A stretch of DNA of 64,000 nucleotides, taken from the NCBI RefSeq assembly GCF_003627955.1, contig NZ_RBWS01000006.1:186001-250000 (forward strand), given 5' to 3'. Both the position numbers and the translations under genes were made by a program. Position 1 is the first letter of the stretch; every line of letters starts with the position of its first letter. Source of the stretch: Sphingobacterium puteale (GTDB lineage: Bacteria; Bacteroidota; Bacteroidia; Sphingobacteriales; Sphingobacteriaceae). Of this stretch, positions 46,321-55,112 are shown one piece after another. The notes under the pieces were generated by a model. That model made no database searches and had not been told where the DNA came from. It was given only the letters and a program-made list of their open reading frames with translations.

Positions 46321-46677
46321 ATGATGGAAATTGAATGCTCTAATAACGACATGAACAGAAAACATATTATGGCTGTTCACGATGCCATGGATGTGTTGAA
46401 TGGTAAATGGAAAATCTCAATAATATCGTCAGTTTGTTATTACAACAAACGACGTTTTTCTGATATTTTAAACGATGTGAAAGGTATCTCCAATAAGATG
46501 CTCAGTAAAGAGCTCAAAGAACTGGAAATGAACCAGCTCATTAAACGCATAGTTCTTGATACGCAGCCGATAACAGTTCAATATCAATTAACAGAATACG
46601 GTTTGACGTTAAAAAAAATCATCAATACTTTGGCTGAATGGGGAATTGAACATCGAAGAGTGATTGTCGGGAAGTAA
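46321..46677 (+). CDS. HxlR family transcriptional regulator
   Basis: The 118-residue winged-helix protein has the HxlR signatures AMDVLNGKWKISIISSV, RRFSDILNDVKGISNKMLS and YQLTEYGLTLKKII. An N-terminal Cys5 lies just ahead of the domain, the position of redox-sensing cysteines in some members, although sensing is not shown. It is divergent from an SDR gene and preceded by six GTAAC repeats. The start could be either of two adjacent ATG codons (46321 or 46324). Confidence 0.9.
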   Translation: MMEIECSNNDMNRKHIMAVHDAMDVLNGKWKISIISSVCYYNKRRFSDILNDVKGISNKMLSKELKELEMNQLIKRIVLDTQPITVQYQLTEYGLTLKKIINTLAEWGIEHRRVIVGK

Positions 46678-46718
46678 TATCAATTTTTCCGGCTTCTTCG
46701 AAGTGAGATTGAACAGGA

Positions 46719-46762
46719 CTTCAGGTTATTTCCTCTATCATCTGTTGTGTTATAACCTGAAG
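46719..46762. repeat. 11-bp perfect inverted repeat after hxlR
   Basis: CTTCAGGTTAT (46719-46729) and ATAACCTGAAG (46752-46762) flank a 22-base loop, 42 bp after the hxlR stop. It may end transcription, although no T-run follows. Confidence 0.4.
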
Positions 46763-46843
46763 GTTTCAAGCCAAGTTTAAACTTAGTGGATCATTTTGTT
46801 ATTTTGGGTGCTGTAGACGGGCCTGAAGCGCTGGAGATACAGC

Positions 46844-47014
46844 ATGGTTAATGCAATATTTGTAATTGACGATTTGGAAGCTTTTTGGAAAATACTTGAA
46901 AAAGAGTCAAAAAGAATAATTATTCCAGTTAACAGAGTCAGTACAGGAGTTCAATTTATAGTAGAACAAAAAGACGGAAAAGTAATTGAATATCTTCAAC
47001 TTAATGATAATTAA
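46844..47014 (+). pseudogene. Truncated VOC/glyoxalase-fold fragment
   Basis: A 56-codon frame reads MVNAIFVIDDLEAFWKI, then VSTGVQFIVEQKDGKVIEYL. This is the pattern of the second half of a glyoxalase/VOC domain (VDDLDAF, then G-x-x-F-x-V, then DG-x-x-IE). An intact VOC domain is about twice as long; a TAG lies 30 bp before the ATG in frame, so the N-terminal half is missing. It could be expressed as a half-domain but is more likely a relic. The gap 46678-47224 holds only this and two hairpins. Confidence 0.45.
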
Positions 47015-47071
47015 TTCGGAGGTATTGCTCCGGGCTATACTATCTGTGATTTTAATGATAATAAAAAAAAC

Positions 47072-47108
47072 AGCTTTCGAGGTTGAAAATTTTACAACTT
47101 CGAAAGCT
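47072..47108 (-). terminator. Intrinsic terminator for the minus-strand FAD monooxygenase
   Basis: AGCTTTCGAGGTTG (47072-47085) pairs with CAACTTCGAAAGCT (47095-47108), 14 bp with one G-T pair. On the minus strand it is followed by a run of eight U. It lies 117 bp beyond the stop of the gene at 47225. Confidence 0.75.
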
Positions 47109-47224
47109 TAATAATAAGCCTCCTTATAATCACTCTTTAAATCTATGTAAGCAAAAATTATGGAAGGAGAAGACTTTTAACAAGTATTAATCTCAATTAT
47201 TTTTTGTCTTAAATCGATAAAGAA

Positions 47225-48409
47225 TTATTTTAATTTACAATTCAATATAAAGTTTTCCTGATCTTTTGTAAGTACAATCGGTTCAGTCATTATTTTTTGA
47301 ACGGCTTTATCATCAGCAGCACGGAATCCGTTAACAAACTTCTCCAGATCTGCTTCGCTCTTAGGAAGGAAAGATGCCGCATTATTCTTTGCATTGGTCT
47401 GAAATTTTTCTACAATAGGCTGCATCAATGTGTTATAGCTATCACAGGCGGTTAAGATATCATCCGGATATTCCGCAATATAGTGTGCCAGTGCCTTTGC
47501 CCCATAAATAGACAGAGAGGCTCCCATTCCTGATAAAGCCGTAGGGCAATAACCTGCGTCTCCCAACAAAACCAAACGGCCATTACGCAGGTTTGGAGCA
47601 TTTACCATGCCCATTTTATCCATAAAAAACAAGCCATCGTCCAAAAAATTTTCTAATAATTGCTTTACTTCCGGATTATAATCAGCAAACGTACCCTTAA
47701 GAATAGATGAGGCATTATTTTTAATATAGCCAATGTCTTCGGAGCTACGGATGTAACACTGAATGGCTATTTCTTCCTCTGCTATGGGGTATATGGACAG
47801 CATTTTGTTGACATCTATATAGACCTTAAATACACCAACTTGCTTTCCATGGTTTTGTTTTAATTTTCCTCCTACATAAAGCGTATTGAAATCTTCTAAT
47901 TGGTAATTGGTAAAATACCGTTCTCTTGTTGGGGAACGCAATCCTTCGGAAACAATGACTAAATCAACATCTATCGAACTTCCGTTTGAAAGTGTAACTT
48001 TTGTCTTATCTGATTTATCTTCCAGTTGTGAAATCGTTGTGTCAAAAAATATATTTACATCGTTTTTGATTGCCTCATACAAAACGTAATGTAATCCACC
48101 ACGAGTTATAAGAACGGAACGTTCAATATTCTCATGCATTTTATCATATTCAATGCTTTGAATGATTTGCTCATTAGTTTCTACAAAATGAACCGTTTCA
48201 GAGGGTGATGATTCTGCTTGTAGATTTTGAGTTAGCCCCAATTCGTCCATGATTTTTACACCGAAACTCTTGAGGGAAATAAGAAATCCTGCTTTACTGA
48301 ATGAAGGCGATCTATCAATTACAGTAATGTTATGACCTTGTTTTGCCAAAAAGTTAGCAGCTGTTAAACCTGCAATCCCTGCTCCGGATATTAAAATGTG
48401 TTTTTTCAT
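47225..48409 (-). CDS. FAD-dependent monooxygenase
   Basis: The 394-residue flavoprotein begins with ISGAGIAGLTAANFLAKQG (7-25). It has the internal VIVSEGLRSPTRE (a variant of the DG motif with E-G) and the FAD motif VLLGDAGYCPTALSGMGASL. It belongs to the UbiH/PHBH-like monooxygenases; the substrate is probably a planar aromatic molecule. It is divergent from an AraC regulator with only 87 bp between starts, and a strong hairpin terminator follows. It is a separate gene from the monooxygenase at 44.1 kb, with only family-level similarity. Confidence 0.9.
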   Translation of the reverse strand: MKKHILISGAGIAGLTAANFLAKQGHNITVIDRSPSFSKAGFLISLKSFGVKIMDELGLTQNLQAESSPSETVHFVETNEQIIQSIEYDKMHENIERSVLITRGGLHYVLYEAIKNDVNIFFDTTISQLEDKSDKTKVTLSNGSSIDVDLVIVSEGLRSPTRERYFTNYQLEDFNTLYVGGKLKQNHGKQVGVFKVYIDVNKMLSIYPIAEEEIAIQCYIRSSEDIGYIKNNASSILKGTFADYNPEVKQLLENFLDDGLFFMDKMGMVNAPNLRNGRLVLLGDAGYCPTALSGMGASLSIYGAKALAHYIAEYPDDILTACDSYNTLMQPIVEKFQTNAKNNAASFLPKSEADLEKFVNGFRAADDKAVQKIMTEPIVLTKDQENFILNCKLK

Positions 48410-48434
48410 TTCTTCTATTTTTAAATTGATATTG

Positions 48435-48476
48435 CAAATTTATTTATACTTTTAATGCTAAAATATCGCATTAAAA
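48435..48476 (-). promoter_or_regulatory. Monooxygenase promoter with inverted-repeat operator
   Basis: On the minus strand a perfect -7 box TAAATTTG lies at 48442-48435. Where a -33 TTG is expected there is none; instead a 9-bp perfect inverted repeat TTTTAATGC / GCATTAAAA (48450-48458 and 48468-48476, 9-base spacer) covers that place. This fits a promoter that needs the divergent AraC protein for activity. Confidence 0.5.
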
Positions 48477-48496
48477 AATAAAAATAGTCCGATAAA

Positions 48497-49462
48497 ATGA
48501 GTGATAATAAAAAGAAACAAGAGATGTACTATTGGGTGGAGCGATTAGGCGTTTCGCTCACACCATCCAGATCTGAATTAGATATCCTTCATCTCAATGA
48601 GCTGAAAATCTTAGATTTATTGCCCGATATGTTAGTTATGGTTCGCTCTGTAGTGGCGAAGAAAACATTCTGTATTCGGAGAAAACCTATAACGGCTTTT
48701 AAAAACGGAATATCTATTTCATTTCAAAATATTATTCATTCTCGATCAGACACATCTGTCAAAGACATAGAATTACAACAAACACAACCACACGTACGCA
48801 TTATCCCGCTGCATGTTGAAAGTGACGTTTGCTTTCCAAAAGATATAAATATTCAGCAGGTAACCATAATTATAAGTCTTGATTATTTGAAAAGCTTTAT
48901 CGGAAAAGACCATAAAAAATTCGATTATCTTTTTAATAATGAAAAAACACTTTGGATTGAGGAGTTCATGTCTCCGGAAATAGCAGAAGTGGCCAATGAG
49001 ATTTCGATTACAAAAATGCCGGATACACTATCAGATGCTTTCTACAGGCTAAAGTCGCTTGAACTACTATTTTATTTGTTTAAAAACCTATCAAGAAGAG
49101 CAAATGTTGCACATCAACATCTGTCAAAATATGAACTGGAATCGGTTTATCGTGTCCGGGACAAAATCGCAGCTTCAATAGACAAACCGTTTCTTCAGGA
49201 CGAGTTAGTGCATTTAAGCGGTATGAATGTCATTAAACTTCGGAAACTTTTCACGCAAGTATTTGGTAAAGGTATATTTGATTATTATCAGCATCTGCGT
49301 ATGCAAGAGGCAGCAAGACTTTTACGAGAAGAACATCTCTCGGTTTCTGAAGTCGGTTACCAGTTGGGTTTTAGTAATTTAAGTTATTTCGGTAGATTAT
49401 TTGCGGGACATTTTGGATCCACACCGAAGAAATGGACTCAGAATAATATGAATAAACATTAG
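48497..49462 (+). CDS. AraC family transcriptional regulator
   Basis: The 321-residue protein has an N-terminal ligand or dimer domain (about 1-205) and a C-terminal AraC double HTH (about 215-315): LSGMNVIKLRKLFTQVFGKG and VGYQLGFSNLSYFGRLFAGH. It is divergent from the FAD monooxygenase at 47.2 kb and the likely activator of that gene through the inverted repeat between them. Confidence 0.92.
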   Translation: MSDNKKKQEMYYWVERLGVSLTPSRSELDILHLNELKILDLLPDMLVMVRSVVAKKTFCIRRKPITAFKNGISISFQNIIHSRSDTSVKDIELQQTQPHVRIIPLHVESDVCFPKDINIQQVTIIISLDYLKSFIGKDHKKFDYLFNNEKTLWIEEFMSPEIAEVANEISITKMPDTLSDAFYRLKSLELLFYLFKNLSRRANVAHQHLSKYELESVYRVRDKIAASIDKPFLQDELVHLSGMNVIKLRKLFTQVFGKGIFDYYQHLRMQEAARLLREEHLSVSEVGYQLGFSNLSYFGRLFAGHFGSTPKKWTQNNMNKH

Positions 49463-49764
49463 TCCCCTTCCATTCCCTTAAATTCAGTAGGTATCAATTG
49501 GTGAGTTGATATCCTGGGGAATTAAACTATCCAAACTCGTCTGATAAAATAATTGGGGAGTGAATTTTTTGTATCCTTGCATACTTAAAAACACCCAATA
49601 TAGACCTATTTATCAAGTAAATTAAAACATATTGGAGTTGTGCAACAAACATATCGGTTTTGCGTAATGGAGTCTGAACGGCTAAAATTGAGCATTTTGC
49701 TCCTAATAAACTTGCCGTATGCAGACAGTGAGTTAGTCCATAATACCCCGCACTACGCTTATTC

Positions 49765-49947
49765 TTGACCGTTGTGGTTACCGGACAAAATACACAACAA
49801 CACATACACAACAAACTGATTGAAAAAGCCAAAGAACAACTTTCTACAACAGACCTTTTAATCAGCGAGATTGCTTACGGATTGGGATTTGAACATTCAC
49901 AGGCTTTCAGCAGACTTTTCAGAAGCAAAACCAATCAATCGGCTTAA
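49765..49947 (+). pseudogene. C-terminal remnant of an AraC regulator
   Basis: Sixty codons encode only the second HTH of an AraC protein (LIEKAKEQLSTTDLLISEIA, then GLGFEHSQAFSRLFRSK). It is a close relative of the end of the intact gene at 52199-53107, which has LIEKAKEKLSTTDLSVGEIA. No upstream domain exists in 49463-49764. Apart from this relic, the 721-bp gap before the next gene holds nothing recognisable. Confidence 0.7.
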
Positions 49948-50183
49948 GAGTTTAGGCGATCATTTAACTGACAAGCGACAAACAAAGACCGACAAAAGCC
50001 CGTGCTGGTAACACCGTGCAGACATTAACCGATAGACAAAAACGGAATACCAAGCCCACCCACCATCCCAAACCATTTGACTGTTTTCGTTGACAAATCA
50101 CTTTTGACTAACACAAAAGTCGTTTTGGCTAAATCTGTTTTTTTAAGTAGTTGCAACTTTGCTTAAACTAAAAGACAGAAATT

Positions 50184-51116
50184 ATGGCAACAAAAAATTG
50201 GAACACATCTAATATTCCACAAAGAAAATAAGGATTAGCCGTAGTGACAGGTAGCACAGAAGGAGTCGGATTTGAAGACGCAAAAGCCTTAACATCTGCT
50301 GGTTGGACTGTAGTAATGTTAGGACGCAACCCACAAAAAGGGGCAGAGTCAATCGAAAAAATTAAACAGACCAATCTAAATGCAAAAATAAGTTTTGAAA
50401 AACTTGACCTTGCAGACTTGTCATCTATAGAAGCATTTGCTAATAAAATGATAGAAAGTGGACAAGCCATAGATCTTCTCATCAACAATGCTGGCGTAAT
50501 GACACCGCCAAAACGTCTCGAAACCAAAGACGGATTTGAGCTTCAGTTTGGCACTAATTATTTAGGTCATTTCGCTTTAACAGCCCAATTGCTTCCTTTA
50601 CTTCTTAAAGCCGAAGATGCCCGAGTAATTACCTTATCAAGCGTTGCAGCTAGAGACGGGAAAATTAATTTTGACGACCTTCAATCAAAATCTTTCTACA
50701 AACCAATGGTAGCTTATGGGCAATCAAAACTAGCAGACCTTATGTTTGCCTTCGAGCTGCAACGCCAAAGTGTTAAGAATAATTGGGGCGTTACCAGTAT
50801 TGCCGCCCATCCGGGTATTTCTCGGACCAACCTACTCATTACAGGTGCAGGGCGATGGACTGCCGCAGGAATGGCGAGAACTTGTCTTCCATTTTTGTTC
50901 CAGCCATCTGCACAAGGAGCCTTGCCAACATTATTTGCAGCTACCGCTCCAGAAGCTAAAGGCGGATTGTATTACGGACCAAACAAAATGAGCGAAACCC
51001 GTGGATTTCCATCTATTGCAAGAATACCAGCACAAGCACAGAATTTGGATGTTTCTTTAAAATTATGGGAAGTATCGCAAAAGTTAGCAAAGATTGAGTT
51101 CCCAAATTCCTTTTGA
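50184..51116 (+). pseudogene. SDR oxidoreductase gene interrupted by an in-frame TAA
   Basis: The natural start appears to be ATG at 50184 (MATKNWNTSNIPQRK). Codon 16 is TAA (50229-50231), and the same frame continues as GLAVVTGSTEGVGFEDAKAL without further interruption to 51116. The rest is a full SDR: NNAGVMTPP, Ser in ITLSSVAARDG, YGQSK active site. A GTG at 50244 could restart translation but would remove the first Rossmann strand. So it is probably a recent nonsense mutant or is expressed only at low level. It heads an operon with four following genes. Confidence 0.8.
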
Positions 51117-51180
51117 AATTTGGACACAGAGCTTTTAAAAAATTTAAAGAGTTAAACAAGAACAATCAAAAATAAGAAAA

Positions 51181-51627
51181 ATGAGAAAATTGCTTTTTAT
51201 AGTCACAATACTACTTGTATCGGTTGCGACCTTTGCACAGGCATTGCCTGCCGATAAAATAATCGGGGTTTGGGAAAGTGTGGATTCTGACCCAAAGTTA
51301 AAATTTGAGTTTTATAAATCAGACGATAAATACTTTGGTAAGTTATTATACGCCTCAAATATGTTTGAAGGAGACGGAAAAACACCAAAAAAAGATTTCA
51401 AAAATCCCGACAAAAACCTGCGTAGCAGGTCAAGATACGGCATAACCAACATTACCAACCTTTCTTATGAAAATGGCGAATACACCGGCGGTAATCTATA
51501 CAACCCTTCGGAAGGCAGAAATTACAGCGTAAAAGCAATATTAAAAAATGAAAAAGAAATGGATTTTCGTGGCTATGTTGGTTTTTCTCTATTTGGAAAA
51601 ACAATGAAACTTAAACGAGTTCAATAA
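51181..51627 (+). CDS. DUF2147 secreted protein
   Basis: The 148-residue exported protein has a signal peptide (MRKLLFIVTILLVSVATFAQA). It then has the family pattern IIGVWESVDSDPKLKFEFYK, an internal GDGKTPKKDFKNPDKNLRSR, a YNPSEGRNYSVK strand and FRGYVGFSLFGKTMKLKRV at the end. Members are small beta-barrel-like proteins of unknown function in Bacteroidota and Proteobacteria. It follows the SDR gene by 64 bp and precedes two small membrane protein genes by 7 bp. Confidence 0.85.
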   Translation: MRKLLFIVTILLVSVATFAQALPADKIIGVWESVDSDPKLKFEFYKSDDKYFGKLLYASNMFEGDGKTPKKDFKNPDKNLRSRSRYGITNITNLSYENGEYTGGNLYNPSEGRNYSVKAILKNEKEMDFRGYVGFSLFGKTMKLKRVQ

Positions 51628-51634
51628 AACAAAA

Positions 51635-51835
51635 ATGAAAGGCGAAAACAACAAAGACGAATTGTCAAGACTTTGGTCTATGCTTTCGCAAATGTTACCA
51701 CCAATCGGATTTTTCCTGTATGTAAAACACAGAAAACCATTTCCAAACAAAGCAAAAAAAACGTTCAGAAATGCTTTAATTGGTCTTCCGATTGCAATAG
51801 TATCGGGTTACGTTTTTAATAAAACTACATCTTAA
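51635..51835 (+). CDS. Small membrane-associated hypothetical protein
   Basis: This 66-residue protein has two weak hydrophobic segments (LPPIGFFLYV and NALIGLPIAIVSGYVF) and a basic middle (KHRKPFPNKAKKTFR). It starts 7 bp after the DUF2147 stop and its stop abuts the next ATG, which supports it being a real operon member. The function is not recognised. Confidence 0.6.
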   Translation: MKGENNKDELSRLWSMLSQMLPPIGFFLYVKHRKPFPNKAKKTFRNALIGLPIAIVSGYVFNKTTS

Positions 51836-52189
51836 ATGATAAAGAACATAATTTCATTAGTGTTGCTGATTGTTTCGGTAGTATTAAGTTTCAAACACGG
51901 CTGGGATACATTTAACTACAAGAAAAATCACGAAACACTAAAAATGTTGAGTGAGTTAGGTATAAGTGAATTGTTTATACCGTTCTTTGGCGTTTTAACC
52001 ATTGCGATTGGCGTTTTATTGCTGACACCCAAAACATTTTTCTTAGGGAATGTCTTGAATGCAATGTCAATTCTTCTCATTATGGCGTTATCACTAAAAG
52101 TGGGAAATTTTAAAATAGCTTTGATAGAAATTCCGTTCTTGATAATTCCTTTGGTAATGATATGGCTGAAATATCCGTTTAAAAACTAA
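51836..52189 (+). CDS. DoxX-like four-helix membrane protein
   Basis: This 117-residue protein has four hydrophobic helices. The first ends with FKHGWDTFNYKK; then SELGISELFIPFFGVLTIAIG, which resembles the DoxX-like family layout, is followed by two more helices and a YPFKN tail. It directly abuts the preceding gene (0-bp gap) and precedes the AraC gene by 9 bp. Family members often sit beside redox enzymes. DoxX-like assignment is tentative. Confidence 0.65.
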   Translation: MIKNIISLVLLIVSVVLSFKHGWDTFNYKKNHETLKMLSELGISELFIPFFGVLTIAIGVLLLTPKTFFLGNVLNAMSILLIMALSLKVGNFKIALIEIPFLIIPLVMIWLKYPFKN

Positions 52190-52198
52190 CTTTGTATT

Positions 52199-53107
52199 AT
52201 GGCAGATACGAAACCATATAGAATACAATCCATAACAGACATACACCGTTTAATGGGGCTTTCAAAGCCGCATCATCCGCTCATTGGTATAATTGATGTA
52301 TCAGGGCTGAAAAATGGTTCAGGTATAAATGCGGTAATATTTGACCTTTATGTCGTATCGCTGAAAAGGGGATGCGATAAACTTCTTTACGGACAACAAA
52401 AATATGATTTTGATGAAGGTTTAATGGCGTTTATGTCACCAGGGCAGATACTACGCGGTGAAGAAGGCGGGATACCACCAAACCTAGAAGGATGGATGTT
52501 GTTTATACACCCCGATTTTTTATGGGGAACTTCGTTAGCCCAAAAAATAAAGAAATATGAATACTTTGACTATTCCGTAAACGAAGCATTATTTCTTTCT
52601 GACAAAGAAGAAAACCTCATCAACGACATTGTAGAAAACATCAAAAACGAATATCACGCAAACATTGACAAGTTTAGCCAAGACATTATAATTTCGCATC
52701 TTGAAACGTTGCTGAACTATGCGGAACGATTTTACGGGCGACAATTCATTACCCGAAAAATAACCAATCATCAAATTCTTGACCGATTGGAAAAACTACT
52801 TTCCGACTATTTTAACAACGATGATTTGGTAACAAAAGGTTTGCCGACAGTTCAATATATTTCAGACAACTTAAATGTTTCGCCAAGCTATTTGCGTAGT
52901 TTACTCAAAACGCTGACAGGACAAAGCACACAACAATACATTCACGACAAACTAATTGAAAAAGCGAAAGAAAAATTATCTACTACCGACCTTTCAGTTG
53001 GCGAAATTGCTTACGAATTAGGCTTTGAACATTTACAATCATTCAGCAAGTTGTTTAGAAGCAAGGTTAAGGAAAGTCCTTTAGAGTTTAGGGCGAGGTT
53101 TAATTAA
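52199..53107 (+). CDS. AraC family transcriptional regulator
   Basis: The 302-residue regulator has an N-terminal cupin-like ligand domain (LLYGQQKYDFDEGLMAFMSP) and a C-terminal double HTH (about 200-300) with YISDNLNVSPSYLRSLLKTL and IAYELGFEHLQSFSKLFRSK. It is the last gene of the SDR-DUF2147-membrane protein operon and the intact counterpart of the relic at 49765. Confidence 0.93.
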   Translation: MADTKPYRIQSITDIHRLMGLSKPHHPLIGIIDVSGLKNGSGINAVIFDLYVVSLKRGCDKLLYGQQKYDFDEGLMAFMSPGQILRGEEGGIPPNLEGWMLFIHPDFLWGTSLAQKIKKYEYFDYSVNEALFLSDKEENLINDIVENIKNEYHANIDKFSQDIIISHLETLLNYAERFYGRQFITRKITNHQILDRLEKLLSDYFNNDDLVTKGLPTVQYISDNLNVSPSYLRSLLKTLTGQSTQQYIHDKLIEKAKEKLSTTDLSVGEIAYELGFEHLQSFSKLFRSKVKESPLEFRARFN

Positions 53108-53269
53108 GCTCTTTGTAGGACTGCCACTATGCAGTAGTTGAAATAGCAAAAGATGCATCGGATAAATTTCAGAATCGTATCGGTAAGGAATTTTATCTTA
53201 TATGCAATTACCCGAGAAAAAGATTGGAATAAGAATTGCAAAATAGTTTGTTTTTTATAAGTTTGGAGG

Positions 53270-54154
53270 ATGCAGAGTATTAATATAAATGACTTTTTAG
53301 ATAAATCGGAAATTAGACACAAATCTAGTCCAGGCAATTTTAATATTCTACGGATCACAGAAAAGGATCCCTGTGCTTTACAACCTATACCTTATAACCG
53401 GAGGTCGTTCTATAAGATAAATTTACTGAAGGGCTCCTATAACATTCATTTTGCTGAAGAGACCTATGAAATCAAGAAAAACGCAATTTTCTTCGCTAAT
53501 CCTTTGAACCCGTATAACTGGATACCAAATGATGGGGAACACAGCGGGGTTTATTGTATTTTTGATGCTGACTTCTTTCATAATTTTGGTTCTTTGGGAT
53601 CATATTCCGTTTTTCAACAGGATGGATTAAAAGTGTTTGAATTGGAGGAGGAACAATTTTTTCGCTTAGATAACATTTTTAATGAAATGGAAGATACGTA
53701 TGATAGCCATAATGAGCATAAGTATGATTTCATTAGGAGTAAAATATATGAACTTCTTCATTTTGCTTCGAAGTTGTCTCCTCAAAAATCGAACGTAGAC
53801 AGGCATAATAAAACTTCGACACGTATTGTTAAAGCATTTCTGGATTTACTCGAACAGCAGTTTAATAAAGCAATAATACCGAGTGGGCACATTTTAAATA
53901 GAGCTTCTGATTTTGCAGAGGCATTGTCTGTACATCCAAACTATCTTAACCGTATTCTGAAGGTAAATATGGGAAGCTCAACAAAGCAACTTATCCAAGA
54001 ACGGTTTTTACAGGAAGCCAGGCTGCTCTTAAAGTATACCGATCTTGATATTTCCGAAATTTGCCATATTTTGGGATTTCGTGAGCTTACCCACTTTTCC
54101 GGCTTTTTCAAAAAGTTCGAAGGTATATCTCCATCTTTATATAGAAAAGTTTGA
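53270..54154 (+). CDS. AraC family transcriptional regulator
   Basis: The 294-residue protein has an N-terminal cupin-like domain (about 20-150; KINLLKGSYNIHFAEETYEI) and a C-terminal AraC HTH pair (about 200-293), with ALSVHPNYLNRILKVNMGSS and ICHILGFRELTHFSGFFKKF. It lies 80 bp upstream of an SDR gene on the same strand and may regulate it. Confidence 0.92.
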   Translation: MQSININDFLDKSEIRHKSSPGNFNILRITEKDPCALQPIPYNRRSFYKINLLKGSYNIHFAEETYEIKKNAIFFANPLNPYNWIPNDGEHSGVYCIFDADFFHNFGSLGSYSVFQQDGLKVFELEEEQFFRLDNIFNEMEDTYDSHNEHKYDFIRSKIYELLHFASKLSPQKSNVDRHNKTSTRIVKAFLDLLEQQFNKAIIPSGHILNRASDFAEALSVHPNYLNRILKVNMGSSTKQLIQERFLQEARLLLKYTDLDISEICHILGFRELTHFSGFFKKFEGISPSLYRKV

Positions 54155-54234
54155 TTTTTATAACTATCGGTTTTTATTTCGTTAACTACTAATACACGGT
54201 TAGTTCGAAATTTGCCCTATAAATAAGAACTACT

Positions 54235-55032
54235 ATGAAAAAAAAATGGTTTGTCACCGGCGCATCAAGCGGTATAGGACGTAATTTAACAGAACAACTT
54301 TTAGAGGCAGGGCATACAGTTTTTGCTACACTAAGAAAGCCGGAACTGTTAAAGGAATTAGTTGAAAAGTACCCCGGAAGACTTTATTTGGATTATTTGG
54401 AACTAACGGATTTGACAAGTATCGAAAAAGCGGTCAGTAATGCTTATGAAAAATTAGGCCAACTTGATATTGTGGTCAGCAATGCAGGAATAGGTGTTTT
54501 TGGAGCGGTAGAGGAATTGGATAGTTCGACAATCATAAAACAACTGAACATAAATTTACTGGGTTCCATCATGCTGATAAAAGCATTAATCCCTTTTTTA
54601 AGAAAGCAACCTGAAGGTGGGCATATTATTCAGGTATCATCGGAAGGCGGGCAAATTACCTATCCAGGATTCAGTCTTTATCACGCCTCTAAGTGGGGAA
54701 TTGAAGGTTTTGTAGAAGCTACTGCCCAAGATGTCTTATCATTTAATATTAGGTTTACCATTGCAGAGCCAGGACCTACGAGTACTAATTTTGGAAACAG
54801 TCTAAGCATTGCAGAACCTATGGAAGCTTATCAAGGTACCTCAGTTAATGAAATACGAAAACTTATCGACACAGGCTTTGGTAAACTGGATGATGTTGCA
54901 GATGTTGCAAAGGCGATTATTGAATGCACTACATTACAAGATCCTCCCTTACGTTTGCCGATTGGTTCAGTAGCTACAAAAAATCTGATTACAGGTTTGC
55001 AAAGAAGACTTGATAGTATTAAAATGATATAA
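54235..55032 (+). CDS. SDR family oxidoreductase
   Basis: This 265-residue classical SDR has VTGASSGIG (7-15), SNAGIGVFG, Ser in IIQVSSEGGQ and the YHASK active site (SLYHASKWGIEGF). Its C-terminal part (QGTSVNEIRKLIDTGFG) is of the short-chain type that acts on retinol-like or carbonyl substrates. The substrate is unknown. It follows an AraC gene, and a hairpin terminator lies 29 bp after the stop. Confidence 0.93.
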   Translation: MKKKWFVTGASSGIGRNLTEQLLEAGHTVFATLRKPELLKELVEKYPGRLYLDYLELTDLTSIEKAVSNAYEKLGQLDIVVSNAGIGVFGAVEELDSSTIIKQLNINLLGSIMLIKALIPFLRKQPEGGHIIQVSSEGGQITYPGFSLYHASKWGIEGFVEATAQDVLSFNIRFTIAEPGPTSTNFGNSLSIAEPMEAYQGTSVNEIRKLIDTGFGKLDDVADVAKAIIECTTLQDPPLRLPIGSVATKNLITGLQRRLDSIKMI

Positions 55033-55061
55033 ATAATACTATTTGTTTTGATATTTAATTG

Positions 55062-55093
55062 GGAACAACCTGATTTTAAAATTCGGCTGTTCC
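55062..55093 (+). terminator. Hairpin terminator after the SDR gene
   Basis: GGAACA (55062-55067) pairs with TGTTCC (55088-55093), extended by CC/GG; a short TTT follows. It separates the SDR gene from the AraC remnant. Confidence 0.5.
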
Positions 55094-55112
55094 TTTAAAA
55101 ATTACAACGGTA

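Noticed and set aside
44076..48409. Tet(X)-type tetracycline resistance for the two FAD monooxygenases
   Set aside because: Only the general fold and FAD motifs agree; Tet(X)-specific stretches were not found.
50184..51116. GTG at 50244 as the normal start of the SDR gene
   Set aside because: It would remove the first strand of the nucleotide-binding fold, while a good ATG with matching N-terminus exists at 50184 ahead of the stop.
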